Assembly: GCA_009837355.1 (NCBI GenBank)
Contig: VXTR01000066.1
Coordinates: forward strand, 1-41,446
Direction of reading: 5' to 3'
From: Chloroflexota bacterium
GTDB lineage: Bacteria; Chloroflexota; Dehalococcoidia; Lucifugimonadales; UBA3495
Length of the DNA stretch: 41,446 nt
Below the pieces are notes generated by a model. The model searched no databases and was not told the origin of the DNA. It saw only the letters and a list, made by a program, of their open reading frames with translations. Numbering within the stretch: the first letter of the stretch is position 1; each line of letters starts with the position of its first letter. Of the stretch, positions 1 through 9,560 are shown piece by piece. Position numbers and translations under genes: made by a program.

Positions 1-1
1 G

Positions 2-1432
2 GCCGGGCGGGATGGGTTGCCCAGCGATTGTGTGCTGTTCTTTTCAGAGGGAGACCGAGCCAAGCAGGAATACTTCATCCAGGAAATGACCGGCGATGCT
101 CGTGCGACGGCGGAGCGGCAGTTGCAACAGATGGTGGAATACGGACGGTTGCAATCCTGCCGGCGCAAGTATCTGCTGCGTTACTTCGGTGAGGCAATGG
201 CCGGCGAAACTTGCGGCAACTGCGACGTTTGCCTGGCGGAACGTACGGCGGTGGACGTTACGGTAGTGGCGCAAAAGCTGCTGTCGGCGGTGATTCGCAC
301 CGGAGAACGGTTCGGTGTCGCTCACGTCAGCGACGTGCTTCTGGGCAGTGGCAGGCAGCGCGTCAAGGAATTGGGGCACGACAGGTTGAGCGTTTACGGC
401 ATCGTAAATGACTATGACCGCAGCAGCTTGCGGGAGATTGCCAACGGACTGGTGGAACTAGGGATGCTGGGGCGGGCCGACGGGCAGTATGCCACGGTGA
501 GTGTAACTGCAGTCGGACGGGAATGGCTGAGGAGCCGGGAGAGTTTGACGCTGGAAATGCGGGTGGATGAAATTGCGTCTGTGAGAGGGAAACGGCGGGA
601 ATCACGAAGCGACACTCCAGGCTTGATCAACGTGGCGGCAGACTATGACGCTGGGCTGTTTGACGAGTTGCGCGCGTTGCGGAGGAAGCTGGCTGATGAG
701 CAAGGCGTGCCGGCGTTCGTGGTGTTCAGCGACGCCACGTTGCGGAGTCTGGCGTCGGCCAGACCTACCAAGCCTCAGGATATGCTGAGAGTCTCCGGCG
801 TGGGGCCGGCGAAGCTGGAGCGGTATGGGGAAGAGTTTCTGGAAGTCATACAGGGATATGCGTCAGAAGTCGCAAACTCGAGCGTGAATGAACCGGAGCG
901 GATGGGAGTTCCTGTCAGTGCCTTTGCTGATAGTGACAGATTGCAAGAAATCCGACGTGAACATCCCAGAGCGTATGAACCCTGGACCGCCGAGGAAGAA
1001 CAGAAACTAGGACAACTCCATAGTGCCGGGCTGGGCGTTGCGGAGATTGCTCAGCGTTTGGGGCGGCAACCGGGCGGGACCCAGTCAAGGTTGAACCGCT
1101 TGGGAACAGACAATGACGGCCAACGACTAGGTGGTACGCAAGCAGTGACTCGCCAGTTTTTGCAGCAAGGTTTGGGTATTGCTGAAATTGCTGAGGAACG
1201 CGGATTGTCGCCGGGGACAGTGCTAGCGCATTTAGAACGCATCATAAGTGCCGGCGAAACCGTTGACCTGTCCCGACTGTTGCCGTCGCCAGGGCGGGTA
1301 GCGCGCATCAAGGCAGCTTTGAGAACTGCGGGAGACGAACGACTGACGCCGGTAAAGGAACTGTTGGGCGATGACTTTACCTACGAAGAGATACGGCTAG
1401 TCAGGATTGCCTCCAACGGGATAAAGGCGTAG
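2..1432 (+). CDS. recQ: ATP-dependent DNA helicase RecQ, C-terminal part (5' end outside window)
   Basis: RecQ is a 3'-5' DNA helicase used in recombination repair and fork restart. The gene runs in from the left edge, and the reading frame is open from base 2. The first visible residues, GRDGLPSDC, are the end of helicase motif VI. With residues counted from the codon at base 17, the RecQ zinc-binding cysteines are C48, C66, C69 and C72 (CGNCDVC). A winged-helix RQC domain follows at about 80-185 and an HRDC domain at about 213-280. Two helix-turn-helix regions then appear: a SANT-like segment around 325-365 and a RecQ C-terminal HTH from about 383 to the end. The helicase core with Walker A and the DEAH box lies outside the window. 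The gene converges on the nickel SOD gene, and its stop codon lies inside a palindrome. The family assignment is firm. Confidence 0.95.
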   Translation, partial: AGRDGLPSDCVLFFSEGDRAKQEYFIQEMTGDARATAERQLQQMVEYGRLQSCRRKYLLRYFGEAMAGETCGNCDVCLAERTAVDVTVVAQKLLSAVIRTGERFGVAHVSDVLLGSGRQRVKELGHDRLSVYGIVNDYDRSSLREIANGLVELGMLGRADGQYATVSVTAVGREWLRSRESLTLEMRVDEIASVRGKRRESRSDTPGLINVAADYDAGLFDELRALRRKLADEQGVPAFVVFSDATLRSLASARPTKPQDMLRVSGVGPAKLERYGEEFLEVIQGYASEVANSSVNEPERMGVPVSAFADSDRLQEIRREHPRAYEPWTAEEEQKLGQLHSAGLGVAEIAQRLGRQPGGTQSRLNRLGTDNDGQRLGGTQAVTRQFLQQGLGIAEIAEERGLSPGTVLAHLERIISAGETVDLSRLLPSPGRVARIKAALRTAGDERLTPVKELLGDDFTYEEIRLVRIASNGIKA

Positions 1433-1456
1433 GGGCGAATGATTATTCGCCCCTAC
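1429..1456. repeat. Perfect 12-bp palindrome with GATT loop at the recQ stop codon
   Basis: GTAGGGGCGAAT and ATTCGCCCCTAC pair perfectly around a 4-base GATT loop. The recQ TAG stop (1430-1432) is part of the left arm. It sits between two convergent genes and could fold on transcripts from either strand as a bidirectional terminator. No run of T follows on either side, so it is not a classic rho-independent terminator. A degenerate relative lies at 32678-32704, also at a stop codon between convergent genes, which suggests a dispersed palindromic repeat. Confidence 0.75.
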
Positions 1457-1458
1457 GG

Positions 1459-1478
1459 ATTCCGGAGAAAGCCGGAAT
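1459..1478. repeat. Second small palindrome in the recQ-sodN gap
   Basis: ATTCCGG and CCGGAAT form a 7-bp stem around AGAAAG, immediately right of the larger palindrome. It resembles widespread intergenic palindromes of the type ATTCC...GGAATGAC seen in many bacterial genomes. It may help terminate sodN transcripts arriving from the right. Function is inferred only. Confidence 0.5.
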
Positions 1479-1496
1479 GACGTTTTGGGTTGGATT

Positions 1497-1967
1497 TTAG
1501 GCGCCGTAGCGGGCCGCCGCGTTGGGGTCGCTGTACTCCACGCTCTTGGTGGCCCAGAAGGCGGAGGCTATGTCGTCGCAGGCGGCGACCAGGGCCTCGG
1601 CGTTTTCCATGCTGACGGTCTGCTTGCACTGGCCGGCCAGCTTGAGGGCGGCGTTGAACTTGGCGGCGATTTCGTTGGCATCAGTGTTAGGCCAGGCATA
1701 GTCGGCCCAGAGGATGCGCAGCTCTTCCTTGCACTTCTCGGCGTGCTCCTCTTTCACCGTGATGTAGCGAGCGAAGGTGTTGGCATAGGTCTGCCGCTCC
1801 GGGGACGGCGCGCCGGGCTGGGGGGCCTCCAGACTCTGCATCCGCAGCACCATTTTCTGCACGGTCTGGGCGGCAATTTTGGCAACGACGGGGTCGTAGA
1901 TGCCGCAAGGTATGTCGCAGTGGGCGTGGGCCGTGCGAGGCTTCAGGAACGCGATGAGGTTGAACAT
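1497..1967 (-). CDS. sodN: Nickel-containing superoxide dismutase (NiSOD)
   Basis: NiSOD dismutates superoxide to oxygen and hydrogen peroxide in a cytoplasmic hexamer. The nickel-hook motif HCDxPCGxYD is intact: H16, C17, D18, P20, C21, G22, Y24. Cleavage before H16 would free the amino-terminal His that ligates nickel and leave a 15-residue propeptide. The predicted protein has 156 residues. The mature part, about 141 residues, is longer than the 117-residue Streptomyces enzyme, mainly through a linker after the first helix and a C-terminal tail. The ATG is preceded by AAGGAG at 1978-1983. The maturation protease gene sodX, often next to sodN, is not in this window. The 246 bases between this gene and the lipoprotein at 2214 hold no other gene I can support. 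Confidence 0.93.
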   Translation of the reverse strand: MFNLIAFLKPRTAHAHCDIPCGIYDPVVAKIAAQTVQKMVLRMQSLEAPQPGAPSPERQTYANTFARYITVKEEHAEKCKEELRILWADYAWPNTDANEIAAKFNAALKLAGQCKQTVSMENAEALVAACDDIASAFWATKSVEYSDPNAAARYGA

Positions 1968-2213
1968 TGTAGGCAGTCTCCTTTGGTTGGTTCGGTGGCG
2001 AAAACGCGGAGCGAATTGCCGTTGGACGCGAATCGATTTCGGCGAAAATGCTAGCGCAATTTGGCGGACGGCGCAAGGGCAGTCGTTTGGCCGCGGCGTC
2101 GTATGCTATCCTTGCGCATCTAGGCCGCTCCAAAGGGACTTTGCGATGCGCGTTGCCGTGTATAAGGGCGAGCAGGTCTTGCAGGTTGAAAAGTAGCAGA
2201 TGGCGGTTGAGTT

Positions 2214-2864
2214 GTGAGGGTCGCTGACTGCGCTCGGTTTCTGCCGGCGGCGTGGGCTACTGTTGCGGTTATCGTCTCTATGACCGCTGTGTTCGGCTGT
2301 TCCGACGAGCGGGCTGCTACCGTCGCTGAGCTGATAGACCTCAGCCCCGAGGAGCACCGGAGAATCTTGTTCGAAGAGATGCTGGAAGGCCGGCTGCTGT
2401 ATGTCAAAAAGGAGCAGTTTCAGAGCGTGGCATCGGGTGGACTGCCGCAGCAATTCGTAACGGAAACGTGGTTCGGTGTCGGCCCGGACGGCAAATTCAA
2501 CAGCGCGGTGTCCACGCTGTGGCTTGAAGAGGAAGCGGAGACTACGGATATGCTGTTGGTGTACCAGGGGCAGTCTATTGAGGATTGGCTGACCTATTCG
2601 TGGCAGATGGCCGACTACGCCGAACGGTCAGGCGCGGAGTACAAAGGCCGTGGCAAGCTGCATCACTGGGACAGCCTGATTTACGAATGGCAACGCGACT
2701 CCAACGTACAGCGGCTGGAGATAGTGGAAAATGCGCCGCTGATTGCACGAGAGTCCGAGTATGCCATCAACCAGCAGGGCGAGCTATCGCTAACCGAGTC
2801 AAACACCGTGCTTGAGTACCAATTGCTTCCTGCGGGAAGCACCGCTCCCCAGGTCGATTATTGA
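2214..2864 (+). CDS. Putative small lipoprotein, unknown function
   Basis: This 216-residue protein starts at GTG. A hydrophobic segment at about residues 10-27 is followed by a lipobox-like VFGC with C29 as the likely lipidated cysteine, so it is probably a membrane-anchored exported lipoprotein. Phe at the position before Gly is atypical for a lipobox. The mature part is acidic, with many Glu, Trp and Tyr residues and alternating hydrophobic strands (about residues 65-205), as in LolA/outer-membrane-lipoprotein-like beta folds, but I do not recognise the family. It ends about 20 bases before the ilvD promoter and on the same strand. Function is unknown. Confidence 0.65.
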   Translation: MRVADCARFLPAAWATVAVIVSMTAVFGCSDERAATVAELIDLSPEEHRRILFEEMLEGRLLYVKKEQFQSVASGGLPQQFVTETWFGVGPDGKFNSAVSTLWLEEEAETTDMLLVYQGQSIEDWLTYSWQMADYAERSGAEYKGRGKLHHWDSLIYEWQRDSNVQRLEIVENAPLIARESEYAINQQGELSLTESNTVLEYQLLPAGSTAPQVDY

Positions 2865-2884
2865 AACGCTCCGCGTACTCTCGC

Positions 2885-2913
2885 TTGCCGCCTTTGCGGG
2901 GCCAATCTATAAT
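2885..2913 (+). promoter_or_regulatory. Sigma-70-type promoter upstream of ilvD
   Basis: TTGCCG (2885-2890), a 17-base spacer and TATAAT (2908-2913). The -10 matches consensus and the -35 matches in 3-4 of 6 positions. It would give a leader of about 50 bases before the TTG start at 2968. Confidence 0.6.
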
Positions 2914-2967
2914 CGGGTTCCACATTCGCCGCACACTGGCGGGCCTATGCCCGTTGAGGAGGCCATT

Positions 2968-4662
<1,695 letters not shown>

Positions 4663-4680
4663 CGGATACCGGAGGGCTTG

Positions 4681-5490
4681 ATGGCGACGGCTGAAAATCG
4701 CATCCAGTTTGAACGCAAGGGGACGCTGGCCGTTATCCGGTTGAATCGACCCGATGCGCGCAACGCCCTGTCGCCGGCCATGGTAGCCGAGCTGGGGGAG
4801 GCGCTGGCCGCCTGTAGGGGCGGCGACGTGCGTGCGGTGTTGCTCACCGGAACTGACGGCGCATTTTGCGCCGGCGCCGACGTGCGCGACTTTGCCCACC
4901 AGCTGGACGAAGATGGGCCGGAGGGTCTCTCCCAACACCTGCGCAGTCTGGCCGACGCGCTGCATCGGGACGTGATAACGGCAATTCGCCGGCTGGACAA
5001 GCCGGTGGTGGCGGCAGTGAACGGCGTGGCGGCCGGCGCCGGGTTCAGCCTGGCGTTGGCCTGCGACCTGCGGCTGGCGTCGTCGGATGCGCGGTTTCTG
5101 CTGGCCTACGCCAACATCGGCTGCACCGCTGACGGCGGGTCAACCTATATGTTGCCGCGCATAGTGGGCCAGGGGCGCGCCATGGAGATTTATCTGGCCC
5201 GTCAGCCCATCGGCGCGCAGTATGCGCTGGAGCTGGGACTGGTCAGCCAGGTTTTCGATTCGGCAAACTTTGAACGCCATGCCATGGAAACCGCCGACCA
5301 CCTGGCCCAGGGGCCGACGCAAGCCTACGGCAGGGTCAAGGCGCTGTTTGACGGGAGCTGGGAGGCCGATTTGGCGACGCAGCTGGACGCTGAAACCGAT
5401 GCTATCGCCAACATCGGGTTGACCGGGGATTTTCAGGAAGGGATAAGGGCGTTCTCCCAGAAGCGTCCGGCATGGTTCCAGGGGCGCTAG
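4681..5490 (+). CDS. Enoyl-CoA hydratase/isomerase (crotonase) family protein
   Basis: Crotonase-fold enzymes hydrate or isomerise acyl-CoA thioesters. This 269-residue protein has the oxyanion-hole segments AFCAGADVRDF (about residues 60-70) and AVNGVAAGAGFSLALACDLRLAS (about 112-134). The second active-site region reads IGCTADGGSTYMLPRIVG, with an Asp where PaaG-type ring-epoxide isomerases carry one (PDSGG). This favours an isomerase-like chemistry over a simple Glu/Glu hydratase, which is inference. The ATG at 4681 follows GGAGGG by 4 bases; an adjacent TTG at 4678 is less likely. It is probably in one operon with ilvD. The exact substrate cannot be deduced. Confidence 0.9.
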   Translation: MATAENRIQFERKGTLAVIRLNRPDARNALSPAMVAELGEALAACRGGDVRAVLLTGTDGAFCAGADVRDFAHQLDEDGPEGLSQHLRSLADALHRDVITAIRRLDKPVVAAVNGVAAGAGFSLALACDLRLASSDARFLLAYANIGCTADGGSTYMLPRIVGQGRAMEIYLARQPIGAQYALELGLVSQVFDSANFERHAMETADHLAQGPTQAYGRVKALFDGSWEADLATQLDAETDAIANIGLTGDFQEGIRAFSQKRPAWFQGR

Positions 5491-5514
5491 TCCCAGGGCC
5501 GGCGACGCGCGGCG

Positions 5515-5757
5515 ATGAAAAGGTGGCTGGCTCTCAGGCGGTGGCGGTTGCTGCTGCTTACGTCGGCCATCGTCGGTTTGCGGGTGATTCTTTCCCTGGT
5601 CTTTCACATCGTTGACGGTGAACGACCCGCGTTCTTGGCGGCCCGCCTGGCGACGCTTACCGCCTGCGACGTGGCAATGTGCGTGCTGGCGGTGGCTACA
5701 ATAGTGGCCTTCGTGCAGTACGGGAGGATTTACAACGCGCGGGTGCCGACGGAGTGA
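5515..5757 (+). CDS. Small membrane protein, unknown function
   Basis: This 80-residue protein has a basic N-terminus (MKRWLALRRWR) and two hydrophobic stretches at about residues 12-32 and 44-68, so it is likely a two-helix inner-membrane protein with both ends inside. It begins 24 bases after the crotonase gene on the same strand. No family was recognised and no convincing ribosome binding site was seen. Codon use resembles its neighbours. Confidence 0.5.
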   Translation: MKRWLALRRWRLLLLTSAIVGLRVILSLVFHIVDGERPAFLAARLATLTACDVAMCVLAVATIVAFVQYGRIYNARVPTE

Positions 5758-5779
5758 GGGAAGCGTTCGCACGTTCTGC

Positions 5780-5809
5780 TTGCGCAAATGGGCGGGTGCC
5801 TGCTACAAT
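5780..5809 (+). promoter_or_regulatory. Possible promoter with extended -10 (TGCTACAAT)
   Basis: TACAAT (5804-5809) is preceded by TGC, an extended -10. A poor -35 (TTGCGC, 5780-5785) lies 18 bases upstream. It would drive the metalloprotease-like gene at 5857. The same TGCTACAAT string occurs on the minus strand at 34064-34072 ahead of the RraA-like gene. Confidence 0.4.
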
Positions 5810-5856
5810 CAGCACATCACTGCGCCGCACGAGATACTGCCGGTTGAGTACTGCTG

Positions 5857-6435
5857 ATGATAAATTTTGCGGTTTGGTTTGCGATATGGGCCGTTCAGGG
5901 GCCGGGACTCGTCCTGCACTATATCACCTTCCCGGGCGTAATTTTTCACGAACTGGCGCACCAGATGATGTGCTACATCTTGGGTCATCGTGTACTGGAG
6001 GTGAGCTACTTGGAGTTCAACTCCGGCGGCGGACGTTCCGGGTATGTGATTCACGAAGGGCCGCCTTACGGCTGGCATAGTTTCTTGATTGGCATGGCTC
6101 CGTTTTTCCTGGCGGCGCTAACGTGGAGCGGAACGATGGCCTATGCCTGGTGGCTGTTTCAGGATGGTTCAGACCCGGCCCTCTGGCAGTTGATTATCCT
6201 GGGAATATGCGCTTGGATAGCAATTTCGGCCACTTACTCGGGTTTGCCCAGTGACCGCGACTTGGAAAATTTGTACGATACCCGAATGACAATTTGGAAC
6301 TTACCCTTTCGCTTGATCACCTGGCCTTTCTATCTGATTGGGTACACAGAGCGAATTTGCGTGATGGGGTGGACGCCCTGGCGCGTAGCAGTGATAGCGG
6401 GAACGATTTATGCGGTCATTAGAATCTGGTTCTAA
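5857..6435 (+). CDS. Putative membrane zinc metalloprotease (HExxH)
   Basis: This 192-residue membrane protein carries HELAH at residues 31-35 just after a first hydrophobic segment (about 5-28), the placement of the zinc site in site-2-protease-like (M50-type) membrane proteases. Further hydrophobic segments lie at about 75-105, 113-130 and 170-190. PSDRD at about residue 130 could supply a third metal ligand, as PSxxD does in related small archaeal and bacterial families; that is inference. No PDZ domain or regulator is present, so no target can be proposed. The last 26 bases overlap the start of a truncated dehydrogenase reading frame, suggesting that this gene and an intact dehydrogenase were once adjacent. 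Confidence 0.65.
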   Translation: MINFAVWFAIWAVQGPGLVLHYITFPGVIFHELAHQMMCYILGHRVLEVSYLEFNSGGGRSGYVIHEGPPYGWHSFLIGMAPFFLAALTWSGTMAYAWWLFQDGSDPALWQLIILGICAWIAISATYSGLPSDRDLENLYDTRMTIWNLPFRLITWPFYLIGYTERICVMGWTPWRVAVIAGTIYAVIRIWF

Positions 6436-6544
6436 AAAGCCCCAGGCTTTTGTAGGGGTCGGCACTATGGGCAGCCTGATGGCCGGCTGCCTGCTGGACG
6501 CCGGCGTTGAACTGACGGTTTATGACATCAGGAGAGCGGCGGCG
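6410..6544 (+). pseudogene. Relic N-terminus of a 3-hydroxyisobutyrate-dehydrogenase-like gene
   Basis: Bases 6442-6544 align without gaps to 8627-8729 inside the intact dehydrogenase gene, with 8 differences in 103 bases. They encode QAFVGVGTMGSLMAGCLLD and the following 15 or so residues of the Rossmann N-terminus. Seven of the eight differences are at third codon positions, and only one residue differs (Val for Ile). The frame opens at ATG 6410, inside the end of the previous gene, and loses homology after 6544, reaching a stop at 6598. This is the 5' end of a diverged second copy cut off by the block carrying the DUF262 gene. The catalytic and substrate regions are missing, so it cannot be functional. 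Confidence 0.85.
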
Positions 6545-6548
6545 TCGA

Positions 6549-6606
6549 CTAATTCGCCGTCTAGGCGAAAGATGATTAGGTTTTGGCGGTCTTGGTGACA
6601 GTCACC
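6549..6606. repeat. Cluster of palindromes at the left junction of the DUF262 block
   Basis: TTCGCC/GGCGAA (6553-6558 and 6564-6569) form a stem around GTCTA, flanked by CTAA and TTAG. GGTGACAGTCACC at 6594-6606 is a perfect dyad with a one-base centre. These lie immediately after the point where dehydrogenase homology is lost. They could be remains of an element end, a protein-binding dyad, or a terminator; none of these is established. Confidence 0.45.
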
Positions 6607-6640
6607 GATTTACATCCCTTTCTTGCAAAACAAGGTCATT

Positions 6641-8446
6641 CTACTGGATGCCGTCGGCGTGGGGCCAGACTTTGATTGCGGCCTGACAGAGCCGGCGGGC
6701 ACGGGCGGCGATGGCCGTCTCATTCCAACTGCCCTTTGCTGAAACATGGGCAAGTAGCTCTTTGTTGAGCGAGAGTACGGAATACTCGTCCAACTTTGCG
6801 CGTTTGTTTTGCCACGATTCGTTGGACATGCTCGAATTAAGCTCCGGCCTCGCCAACGTTAGGTTGCCGATTGAGTGGATCAGAGAGTTGCGCCTCCCTG
6901 TAGCTAACTCGACCTCTTCGGGACTGAAGCTTTCGGACAATGGCAGAGGCCAGCTATCACGGTTTTCTCGCCAGCCCTGCGGTAAAACGTGCTCTATGGT
7001 TATTCTTTCTGGTATTGCTCTCGTTTCGGCCCAACCGCTTCGTATTTCGTCTTCGATTCCCTCTAGAACGAGACGCAGGCGCCCGCGATTCAGCATCCGA
7101 TAAAGAGGTAGCCGGGCGAAAGAATCAGCTATCAATGGGTCTTTTGGCCACAGACTTGCGTTAGAATCTTGTCCCTGTCCCTTCAGGTAGTCGATAGTCG
7201 CGTTGCCACACTGGGCCGGGTCAGTGGCTTGGAGGAGTTGAAGCAGGCCGATAAACAGCTGGCCATAGCTCCGAGCCTGCAAGCCGCAAATCATTCGTCG
7301 CACTAAAAAGCTTTCCAGCGCTTTCACGCTCTTCGCAATCTGATGGTTGGGCGCACCTGAGGTGAACAACCACAAAAGAACCGGTGTGAGTGTGCCGACT
7401 TGGATTACAGTACGTCTGCGCAAGAACGTCTCGTAGTCAGGATTTCGTTTGCCTGGAACCTCCATCGATTCATAAACGACTGCCAGTTGCGCTATGTCGT
7501 GAGCGATGTGTTCGATGGATGGTTCCTCTCGGTCCACGTAATTTCCAAAGGCAGGAAACTCCCCATAGGCTTTGACTTCTGCTGACGTGCGGACCGTCAA
7601 CCAGTTATTGAGAAAAATGTCGATACGGGGACGGGCTTGGAATCCTCTGCCAACCTCCTCTTGCCACCAATCCCCGAAGTTCCACAAACGGAGTGCAGCC
7701 TCTTCGTCGTTACCGATGTCGGCTTTGTGCACCACCAAGTTGCGAATCAAGTCTGATTGGAGTAGGGGTGTACCGCGAGCATTCAGGGTTTCAAAGATGA
7801 CATTTGCATCTTCGTCACCTTGTACTTCAATCACCACAAATTCGAGCAGTCCGGAAACAGCTTCCTCTAATGCTTTAACGCGTTTTTGCCTCTGTTCCTC
7901 TGGTGAGGTATCCAGCCACATCCCGACTTGGTCTTTGAAAAAATCGTGTGCTTGGACGATGGACGAATTCTTGTGTGATTCACTCGGCAGTTCGTTTTCC
8001 ATAGCGTGCCGGAAAGCGTCTTGGTCGTACGCGGTCGGCCAAATCTTGAAGCGACGGTCAGGATCGTTGCCCCAGAAAAGTTCTTCATTCAACACCAGCC
8101 GAGACAAGCGGCCTGCGGCATCTGAGAATCCTCGCTGCTCAACAGCCTCTTGTACGGCGTCAAGGAGCAGTTGTATGGTAGTGAGCCGCTGCTGTCCATC
8201 TACAACCGTGCATGGACGCGCTTGGGTTACGCTATTTTCGCCAGAGCGATGGTCGAGCACCACTGTTCCCATGAAGTGAGGTACTGAGCGGCCTTCCAAG
8301 TAGTCCTCGGCTGTACTCAGCACATCTTCCCACAGTGGCTCCCACTGCGGTTCTTGCTCCCAGACGTAACGCCTCTGATAAGGCGGAATCTCGTACCGTA
8401 TAGGCTGACTGAATAATTTGGACGGGGACGCATTATCGGGCTTCAT
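6641..8446 (-). CDS. DUF262/DUF1524 protein, GmrSD-like putative defence nuclease
   Basis: This 601-residue protein has the DUF262 (ParB/sulfiredoxin-like) motifs IPPYQRRYVW at residues 20-29 and VVDGQQRLTT at 81-90, thought to bind and hydrolyse nucleotides. The C-terminal DUF1524 HNH-like nuclease region shows IEHVLPQ at about 484-490, GNLTL at 527-531 and a downstream SN pair at about 541. Fused DUF262-DUF1524 proteins include the modification-dependent GmrSD type IV restriction enzyme and the phosphorothioate-dependent SspE, so an anti-phage role is likely by family. No modification genes or partners are present here. AGGAGA lies 9 bases before the ATG. Base composition is visibly lower in GC than the neighbours. 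Together with the duplicated dehydrogenase ends on either side, this points to acquisition by transfer. Confidence 0.88.
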   Translation of the reverse strand: MKPDNASPSKLFSQPIRYEIPPYQRRYVWEQEPQWEPLWEDVLSTAEDYLEGRSVPHFMGTVVLDHRSGENSVTQARPCTVVDGQQRLTTIQLLLDAVQEAVEQRGFSDAAGRLSRLVLNEELFWGNDPDRRFKIWPTAYDQDAFRHAMENELPSESHKNSSIVQAHDFFKDQVGMWLDTSPEEQRQKRVKALEEAVSGLLEFVVIEVQGDEDANVIFETLNARGTPLLQSDLIRNLVVHKADIGNDEEAALRLWNFGDWWQEEVGRGFQARPRIDIFLNNWLTVRTSAEVKAYGEFPAFGNYVDREEPSIEHIAHDIAQLAVVYESMEVPGKRNPDYETFLRRRTVIQVGTLTPVLLWLFTSGAPNHQIAKSVKALESFLVRRMICGLQARSYGQLFIGLLQLLQATDPAQCGNATIDYLKGQGQDSNASLWPKDPLIADSFARLPLYRMLNRGRLRLVLEGIEDEIRSGWAETRAIPERITIEHVLPQGWRENRDSWPLPLSESFSPEEVELATGRRNSLIHSIGNLTLARPELNSSMSNESWQNKRAKLDEYSVLSLNKELLAHVSAKGSWNETAIAARARRLCQAAIKVWPHADGIQ

Positions 8447-8606
8447 CTCATGCTTTCTCCTGGATGATCTGCCGCAATCATAACACGATCAGACGCGCTA
8501 ATTAGCACCTATATCCTTGCTCACATCCTTGTCCATCCCTATACTGACGCTATTCGTGGCGTGCTCGTTAACAGGTTCCAACCGCGGCTCCCAGCAAGGG
8601 GTCTCT

Positions 8607-9497
8607 ATGTCGAAACTACCGCAACGCCAGGCTTTCATTGGCGTCGGCACCATGGGCAGCCTGATGGCCGGCTGCCTGCTGGACGCCGGCGTTGAGCTGA
8701 CGGTTTATGACATCAGGAGGGCGGCTGCGGAGCCGTTGTTGCAGCAAGGCGCTCATTGGGCCGACAGCGCTGAGGCAGCGGCGGCCGGTTGCGAAATGGT
8801 TTGGACGTCGCTGCCGGGGCCGACGCAGGTGGAGTCGGTCTTGCTGGGCGATGAGTTCGGCGTGCTGGCCACCATGGCCGACGGCGCGGTCCTGGTGGAC
8901 ACGACAACCAACGACCCGGACGTGGCCCGCCGGGTCGCTGTGGCCTGCGCCGAGCGGGGCCTGTCTATGCTGGACGCTCCCGTGAGTGGCCGACCGCCTA
9001 CCATGACGATGATGGTCGGCGGTGATGAGGCGGTGTTTGAACAGGCGCGGCCGGCGTTGGATGCGGTAGCGGCGCAGGTATTTTACGTGGGGCCTTCCGG
9101 CGCCGGCTGCGTGGCCAAGCTGGCCACGCAGTATATGGGCTACACCAACCTGATTGCCGCCATCGAGGGTATGCTTATCGCCAAACTCGGCGGCGTTGAC
9201 CCGGCGGTGCTGGCGGAGATTGTCCCCGTAAGCGCCGGGGCCAGCCGAGCGTTTAACTCGATTCCCAACGCAGTGCTGGACGGTTCGTATCAGGCCGGCG
9301 GCACGCTGGACATCGTAGCCAAGGACGTGGCGTTGGCCTGTGCGCTGGCGGAACGGTTGGGCGCGCCGTCGGCGACGGGAGCGGTGGCGGACGCGCTGTA
9401 TCGCCGGGCCCAGCAGGCCGGTTGGGGCGGCGAGGGCTATCCGGTGGTGGCGCGGCTGCTGGAAGAGATGGCGGGAGTGGAATTGCGACGCGAGTGA
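8607..9497 (+). CDS. NAD(P)-dependent beta-hydroxyacid dehydrogenase (3-hydroxyisobutyrate dehydrogenase family)
   Basis: The 296-residue enzyme should oxidise a beta-hydroxy acid to its semialdehyde or reduce the reverse. The N-terminal dinucleotide site GVGTMG at residues 12-17 and the family motif DAPVSG at 123-128 are present, as is the catalytic lysine K171 in GAGCVAKLATQ. Two departures are visible. The position of the usual conserved Asn four residues after the lysine is Q175. The loop after PVSG runs straight into RPPTMTMMVGG, about five residues shorter than the family pattern. The substrate may therefore be unusual. The ATG at 8607 follows AGGGG; the frame is open upstream to 8517 without a better start. 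The gene precedes the Rieske dioxygenase genes on the same strand, suggesting a shared catabolic role. Confidence 0.88.
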   Translation: MSKLPQRQAFIGVGTMGSLMAGCLLDAGVELTVYDIRRAAAEPLLQQGAHWADSAEAAAAGCEMVWTSLPGPTQVESVLLGDEFGVLATMADGAVLVDTTTNDPDVARRVAVACAERGLSMLDAPVSGRPPTMTMMVGGDEAVFEQARPALDAVAAQVFYVGPSGAGCVAKLATQYMGYTNLIAAIEGMLIAKLGGVDPAVLAEIVPVSAGASRAFNSIPNAVLDGSYQAGGTLDIVAKDVALACALAERLGAPSATGAVADALYRRAQQAGWGGEGYPVVARLLEEMAGVELRRE

Positions 9498-9560
9498 GAG
9501 GGCGGAGACTGCGGCAGTGTGATACCATTCGGCGGGGCGAGCCGCGCCCGGAGGAATACT

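Noticed and set aside
6442-8729. The duplicated dehydrogenase segment read as a simple target-site duplication from an insertion sequence.
   Set aside because: It is over 100 bases long, carries silent codon-position differences and no transposase lies between the copies, so recombination of diverged genes fits better.
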